A DNA stretch of 34,938 bases from NCBI GenBank assembly GCA_025357945.1, contig JANYLJ010000057.1, positions 1 to 34,938 of the forward strand. Reading direction: 5' to 3'. The notes beneath the pieces were generated by a model, which saw only the letters and a program-made list of their open reading frames with translations, ran no database searches and was not told the origin of the DNA. Positions 32,592-34,938 of this stretch are shown piece after piece. Numbering within the stretch: position 1 is the first letter of the stretch; each line of letters opens with the position of its first letter. Origin of the DNA: Gemmatimonadota bacterium (GTDB lineage Bacteria; Gemmatimonadota; Gemmatimonadetes; Gemmatimonadales; GWC2-71-9). The translations under genes were made by a program, and so were the position numbers.

Positions 32592-33460
32592 GCCGGCTCG
32601 TCTTCGTCAAGCGCGCAGCAATCAGGGCCGCAGCACCGCAAGTTGTAAGGCTTCCGAGCCCGCACGAACGCGCTCATCACTCGGCCGCCGACTTCGCGGG
32701 CCAGGGCTTCGGTGTCGAGTCCGGCCTCCTGGAGGAAGGCGCGCGCATCGTCGAACTGATAGATCCTGGTCGGTTCGATACTCGCGTCGACAAAGCCGAC
32801 GTCGGCGAGAAGACGCAGGAACTCCGCTTCGGACAGCGCACCGGCGACGCACCCGACCCACAGCTCCATGCTGCGACGCACCTCGGTGGGCAATTCGCCG
32901 CGCACGACCACGTCGGACACGGCGAAGCGTCCGCCGGGCTTGAGCACCCGGAACGCTTCCGTCAGCACCTCCCGCTTGTCGCCCGAAAGGTTGATCACGC
33001 AGTTGGAGATGACCACGTCCACGGATTTGTCCGGCAGCGGCACCTGTTCGATTTCGCCCTTGAGGAACTCGACGTTGGTCGCACCGGCCTTGACCTGATT
33101 GGCGCGGGCCAGGGAGAGCATCTCTTCGGTCATGTCGAGCCCATACGCCTTGCCGGTCGGACCGACGCGCCGGGCGGAGAGCAGGACGTCAATGCCCCCG
33201 CCCGAGCCGAGGTCGAGCACGGTTTCGCCTGGGTGCAGATCGGCAAGCGCCGCAGGGTTGCCGCAGCCAAGCGAGGCGAGCACGGCGTCCCCAGGCAGAC
33301 AGCCAGCTTCGGCGTCGCTGTACAGGTTCGACGTGATCGGGTCGTCGCAGGCAGAGGACGCGCCGCCGCCGCAGCAGCCGCTCTTTTCGCCAGCGACGAC
33401 ACGCATCGCTGCCGCAGCGTACTTCTCCCGGACGACATTCTTGATTTGATCGGGCTGCAT
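32588..33460 (-). CDS. arsM: Arsenite S-adenosylmethionine methyltransferase
   Basis: The 290-residue enzyme methylates As(III) to methylated, partly volatile arsenicals in the cytoplasm. Motif I is [11 protein letters not shown] (81-91) with YGLDMT after it. The three conserved As(III)-binding cysteines are present: Cys66 (LGCGNP), Cys154 (SNCVINL) and Cys204 (WVGCVAGAL). Extra cysteine clusters occur near the N-terminus (SGCCGGG) and at the C-terminal tail ([11 protein letters not shown]). I start at the ATG at 33460 because GGAG lies six bases upstream and homologues begin MQPDQIK; an in-frame ATG at 33472 would lie in the operator. It sits between arsR and the damaged acr3. Confidence 0.94.
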   Translation of the reverse strand: MQPDQIKNVVREKYAAAAMRVVAGEKSGCCGGGASSACDDPITSNLYSDAEAGCLPGDAVLASLGCGNPAALADLHPGETVLDLGSGGGIDVLLSARRVGPTGKAYGLDMTEEMLSLARANQVKAGATNVEFLKGEIEQVPLPDKSVDVVISNCVINLSGDKREVLTEAFRVLKPGGRFAVSDVVVRGELPTEVRRSMELWVGCVAGALSEAEFLRLLADVGFVDASIEPTRIYQFDDARAFLQEAGLDTEALAREVGGRVMSAFVRARKPYNLRCCGPDCCALDEDEPA

Positions 33461-33470
33461 TGCGTACTCC

Positions 33471-33486
33471 ATCAATAAAAGTTGAT
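33471..33486. promoter_or_regulatory. ArsR-type operator ATCAA-N6-TTGAT between arsR and arsM
   Basis: ATCAA (33471-33475), TAAAAG and TTGAT (33482-33486) form a perfect 5-6-5 inverted repeat. This is the operator form reported for the ArsR of Synechocystis. It sits in the 45-base gap between the arsR stop and the arsM ATG, in an unusually A/T-rich patch. It suggests an internal ArsR-controlled promoter for arsM-acr3. The arsR upstream region has only one ATCAA half-site (33834-33838). Confidence 0.65.
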
Positions 33487-33505
33487 ATATCGGGGATCAC
33501 ACCCA

Positions 33506-33820
33506 TCAGCCGCAGCAGCGGGCGGCGCGCTTCCACGCCGGCGCTGACATCGTCAGCACCTCGACCGCCTCGGCGAGCACGTCGCGCTGCAGCGTGTAAT
33601 AGATCCATTGTCCCTCGCGCCGGCTCGAGACGAGGCCGGCGTCCTTGAGCACGCGCAGGTGGAACGAGAGCCGCGACTGGGCAGCGTCGAGCTCACTCAT
33701 CAAGTCGCAGACGCAGCGCTCGCCGTCGGCGAGGAGCCCGAGAATGCGGAGGCGGATCGGGTCGGAGAGCGCCTGGAAGCGCGCGGCGGCGAGTTCGAGG
33801 TCGGCGACGGTGGCGGCCAT
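33506..33820 (-). CDS. arsR: ArsR-family arsenic-responsive repressor
   Basis: The 104-residue winged-helix repressor has the As(III)-sensing pair Cys36-x-Cys38 in ERCVCDLM, at the same position as in E. coli ArsR, followed by the recognition helix (AAQSRLSFHLRVLKDAGL) and wing (SSRREGQWIYYTL). A C-terminal RAARCCG may add thiol ligands. Binding of arsenite releases it from DNA. The frame is open to 33874, but homologues and the upstream TACACT-N6-ATG pattern favour the ATG at 33820. It leads arsR-arsM-acr3 and is divergent from the antitoxin-like gene. Confidence 0.92.
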   Translation of the reverse strand: MAATVADLELAAARFQALSDPIRLRILGLLADGERCVCDLMSELDAAQSRLSFHLRVLKDAGLVSSRREGQWIYYTLQRDVLAEAVEVLTMSAPAWKRAARCCG

Positions 33821-33826
33821 GGGGGA

Positions 33827-33832
33827 AGTGTA
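33827..33832 (-). promoter_or_regulatory. arsR: -10-like TACACT directly before arsR (leaderless candidate)
   Basis: TACACT (33832-33827, minus strand) is followed by TCCCCC and the arsR ATG at 33820. It overlaps the end of a TTGATATACAC stretch whose TTGAT is an operator half-site, so bound ArsR could cover the -10. There is no Shine-Dalgarno. Confidence 0.5.
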
Positions 33833-33889
33833 TATCAACATTTGTCGGGATTGTATACATGGCAAACACGGCACTGGGGCCGGCGGGGC

Positions 33890-33918
33890 TTGTGGTTGCC
33901 ACTAGGTACTTGTACCAT
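33890..33918 (+). promoter_or_regulatory. Promoter with overlapping palindrome for the antitoxin-like gene
   Basis: TTGTGG (33890-33895), a 17-base spacer and TACCAT (33913-33918) make a plausible sigma70 promoter 28 bases before the ATG. The palindrome GGTAC-TT-GTACC (33905-33916) overlaps the -10, and GTGG-TTG-CCAC lies next to the -35. Ribbon-helix-helix antitoxins commonly repress their own promoters through such palindromes. Confidence 0.5.
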
Positions 33919-33946
33919 TCCGCCTCTCTCATGCCCCTGAGGCGTC

Positions 33947-34162
33947 ATGCCCCGAAAGCACAGCTACCCGTTGTCCGTCAACGCCACCTCGAAGGAACAG
34001 GCCGCCCTGATCGCAGAGGCCGCCGATCTAGCTGGCCTAACGCTCTCCGGCTTCATGCTTGGCGCTGCGATCAAGGCGGCCAAGAAGCTGGGAGTCGACT
34101 TCAACGGATTCGACCAGTTGCCCGCCATCGGGCCAGTCCCCAAAAAGAAGCGTCAGAGGTAG
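33947..34162 (+). CDS. TacA/DUF1778-like ribbon-helix-helix protein (orphan antitoxin?)
   Basis: The 71-residue basic protein begins MPRKHSYPLSVNATSKEQAALIAEAA. The short beta-strand (PLSVNATS) followed by KEQAALIAEAADLAGLTLSGFMLGAAIKAAKK resembles the DUF1778/TacA ribbon-helix-helix fold, in which a G-L-(T/S)-L-S-x-F segment joins the helices. In complete systems such antitoxins neutralise a GNAT acetyltransferase toxin encoded immediately downstream. Here the next gene is on the other strand and is a lipoprotein, so no partner is present. GAGG four bases before the ATG supports the start. The Lys/Arg-rich tail ends PKKKRQR. It could also be a stand-alone regulator. Confidence 0.62.
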   Translation: MPRKHSYPLSVNATSKEQAALIAEAADLAGLTLSGFMLGAAIKAAKKLGVDFNGFDQLPAIGPVPKKKRQR

Positions 34163-34210
34163 CGCAGCCGCGACGACACGTCGCGTGGAGGGCTTCTTCA
34201 CGCCGCAGCC

Positions 34211-34666
34211 TTAGTGGCCCAGATAGGTCCGGAGTCGTCGCTCGGCTTTCTCCGCGTCCCATCGTGCGTGGTCTTCCATGATTGCTACGATACCCGAGAA
34301 CGGGCCGTCGCTCTTCCACATCAGGCGATCGCCATCCACCGTGACCCGGATCACCGTCTCGGTGGTGCGGCGGAATGTGCGCATCGTCGCGGTGCCGATC
34401 AGGTGGTGCCTGTCTTCTCGCAGCAGGGTCAATCCAGTCACCAAGATGTTGGAATCAGGGATGACCGCGCCTTCCCGAAGCAGTCGCATATCCTGCGTGT
34501 CTGCGCGCATTCGATACAGCTCAAGAAATGCGGAGTCCGCTTGGGCTTGAATCATCGGCTTTACGATGGCCGCAATCCTCTCCGGATCTGGGCCGCACGC
34601 AACGAGGAAGAACAAGAGACCGAGTGACAGCCGTCTCATCGTGCTACCATTTTGTGTTGGGGTCAC
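34211..34666 (-). CDS. Small lipoprotein of unknown function
   Basis: The protein of up to 151 residues carries a lipoprotein signal, RRLSLGLLFFLVAC, with the lipidated cysteine followed by GPDPERIAAIV. The mature part is mixed alpha/beta, with a strand-rich centre (HHLIGTATMRTFRRTTETVIRVTVDGDRLMWKSDG). I recognise no family. Two starts are possible: GTG at 34666, overlapping the upstream TGA by four bases (GTGA, coupling), or ATG at 34639, which gives a shorter n-region. I list the longer form. G+C looks lower than in the rest of the window, suggesting accessory DNA. Confidence 0.65.
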   Translation of the reverse strand: MTPTQNGSTMRRLSLGLLFFLVACGPDPERIAAIVKPMIQAQADSAFLELYRMRADTQDMRLLREGAVIPDSNILVTGLTLLREDRHHLIGTATMRTFRRTTETVIRVTVDGDRLMWKSDGPFSGIVAIMEDHARWDAEKAERRLRTYLGH

Positions 34667-34827
34667 GGCTTCTTGCGCGGAGACTTCTTCGTCGCCTTGG
34701 GGCGGACTGGTGGAGTCATCTTGCGGAGCGAAGCGTCGAAGTGCGCCTCGCTCTCATCAACGCCAAGCTCCTTGGCTTTGGCGATGAACGCCTCGCGCTG
34801 TTTCGTTGATGCCTTCGCTGGCGGCAT
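34663..34827 (-). CDS. Very small basic protein (54 aa)
   Basis: A 55-codon frame runs from the ATG at 34827 to TGA at 34663. It reads MPPAKASTKQREAFIAKAKELG, then DESEAHFDASLRKM and a Lys/Pro tail (KATKKSPRKKP). The start shares one base with the TAA of the upstream gene (TAATG) and the stop shares GTGA with the lipoprotein start, so it is embedded in a tightly coupled set. The helical middle and basic ends resemble small nucleic-acid-binding proteins, but I recognise no family. Confidence 0.55.
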   Translation of the reverse strand: MPPAKASTKQREAFIAKAKELGVDESEAHFDASLRKMTPPVRPKATKKSPRKKP

Positions 34828-34938
34828 TAGGAATCGGCCTCGAATGCGTCCATCTGCTGTTTCTTCGCTGGCAGCGTGAGATCCTTCAGGCCAATAGGCG
34901 TGATGCCATGCCGTTTCGCGAAGGTTCTCAGGCCGTTG
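34827..34938 (-). CDS. C-terminal fragment of a gene cut by the window edge
   Basis: At least 36 residues end at TAA (34829-34827): NGLRTFAKRHGITPIGLKDL, then TLPAKKQQMDAFEADS. The rest lies beyond the window. The frame is supported by the TAATG overlap with the following small gene and by its codon pattern. Function cannot be inferred. Confidence 0.5.
   Translation of the reverse strand, partial: NGLRTFAKRHGITPIGLKDLTLPAKKQQMDAFEADS

Noticed and set aside
33834-33851. Second complete ArsR operator before arsR
   Set aside because: ATCAA is present but six bases later the sequence is TCGGG, not TTGAT; only a half-site is supported.

Overview
The window is GC-rich bacterial chromosomal DNA (about two thirds G+C by eye). 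The gene content suggests Gemmatimonadota: a very large carboxypeptidase-regulatory/TonB-type outer-membrane receptor with glycine-rich stretches, an Asp-box (sortilin/VPS10-like) exported protein, an LVIVD-repeat lipoprotein paired with a DUF305 protein, a lysine-less EF-P, and purine-rich GAGAGACGA repeats at convergent gene ends. This assignment is an inference from style and families; there is no rRNA in the window to prove it.

Layout. 1-570: five tRNA genes on the minus strand (transcribed His, Trp, Glu-CTC, Glu-TTC, Lys-CTT), none with an encoded CCA end. 613-6574 (minus): icd, then a HEAT-repeat protein overlapping an HD-GYP-type protein (the two share an N-terminal module), then an EamA permease overlapping a PabC-like aminotransferase. 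6589-6615: a short inverted repeat. 6623-8097 (minus): a hypothetical protein and a CRIGERS-type thiosulfate sulfurtransferase. 8133-9767 (plus): an O-antigen ligase-like membrane protein. 9882-11169: a CGSGTSA-type sulfurtransferase (minus), divergent from SufE (plus), so three sulfur-transfer proteins lie within about 4.5 kb. 11510-13546: a tiny acidic protein converging on an ABC exporter. 13678-17526 (plus): the giant TonB-type receptor. 17601-19342 (minus): EF-P and a degenerate histidine kinase/receiver protein. 19621-23361 (plus): an AsmA-like envelope protein, a small membrane protein and two tandem type IV pilin paralogues. 23408-28915: a penicillin-acylase-family hydrolase (minus), divergent from an Asp-box repeat protein (plus). 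29010-31648 (minus): the DUF305/LVIVD pair. 31738-33820 (minus): an arsenic operon arsR-arsM-acr3, in which acr3 has an internal deletion with a frameshift. 33890-34938: an accessory-looking end with a lone TacA-like antitoxin, a lipoprotein and two very small overlapping genes, one cut by the window edge.

How the parts work together. Most genes are housekeeping or envelope functions. The clearest local circuits are the arsenic operon (ArsR repressor, arsenite methylation, a probably dead arsenite exporter, and an ATCAA-N6-TTGAT operator between arsR and arsM), the HEAT/HD-GYP pair, and the two-pilin locus.

The most unexpected signal is not a gene. Four unrelated genes (EamA permease, icd, the ABC exporter, arsR) have a -10-like TANNNT hexamer ending exactly 5-6 bases before the ATG and no Shine-Dalgarno sequence. 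That is the signature of leaderless mRNAs. Genes with ordinary Shine-Dalgarno sites lie next to them. I found no CRISPR array, insertion sequence, prophage or complete defence system.
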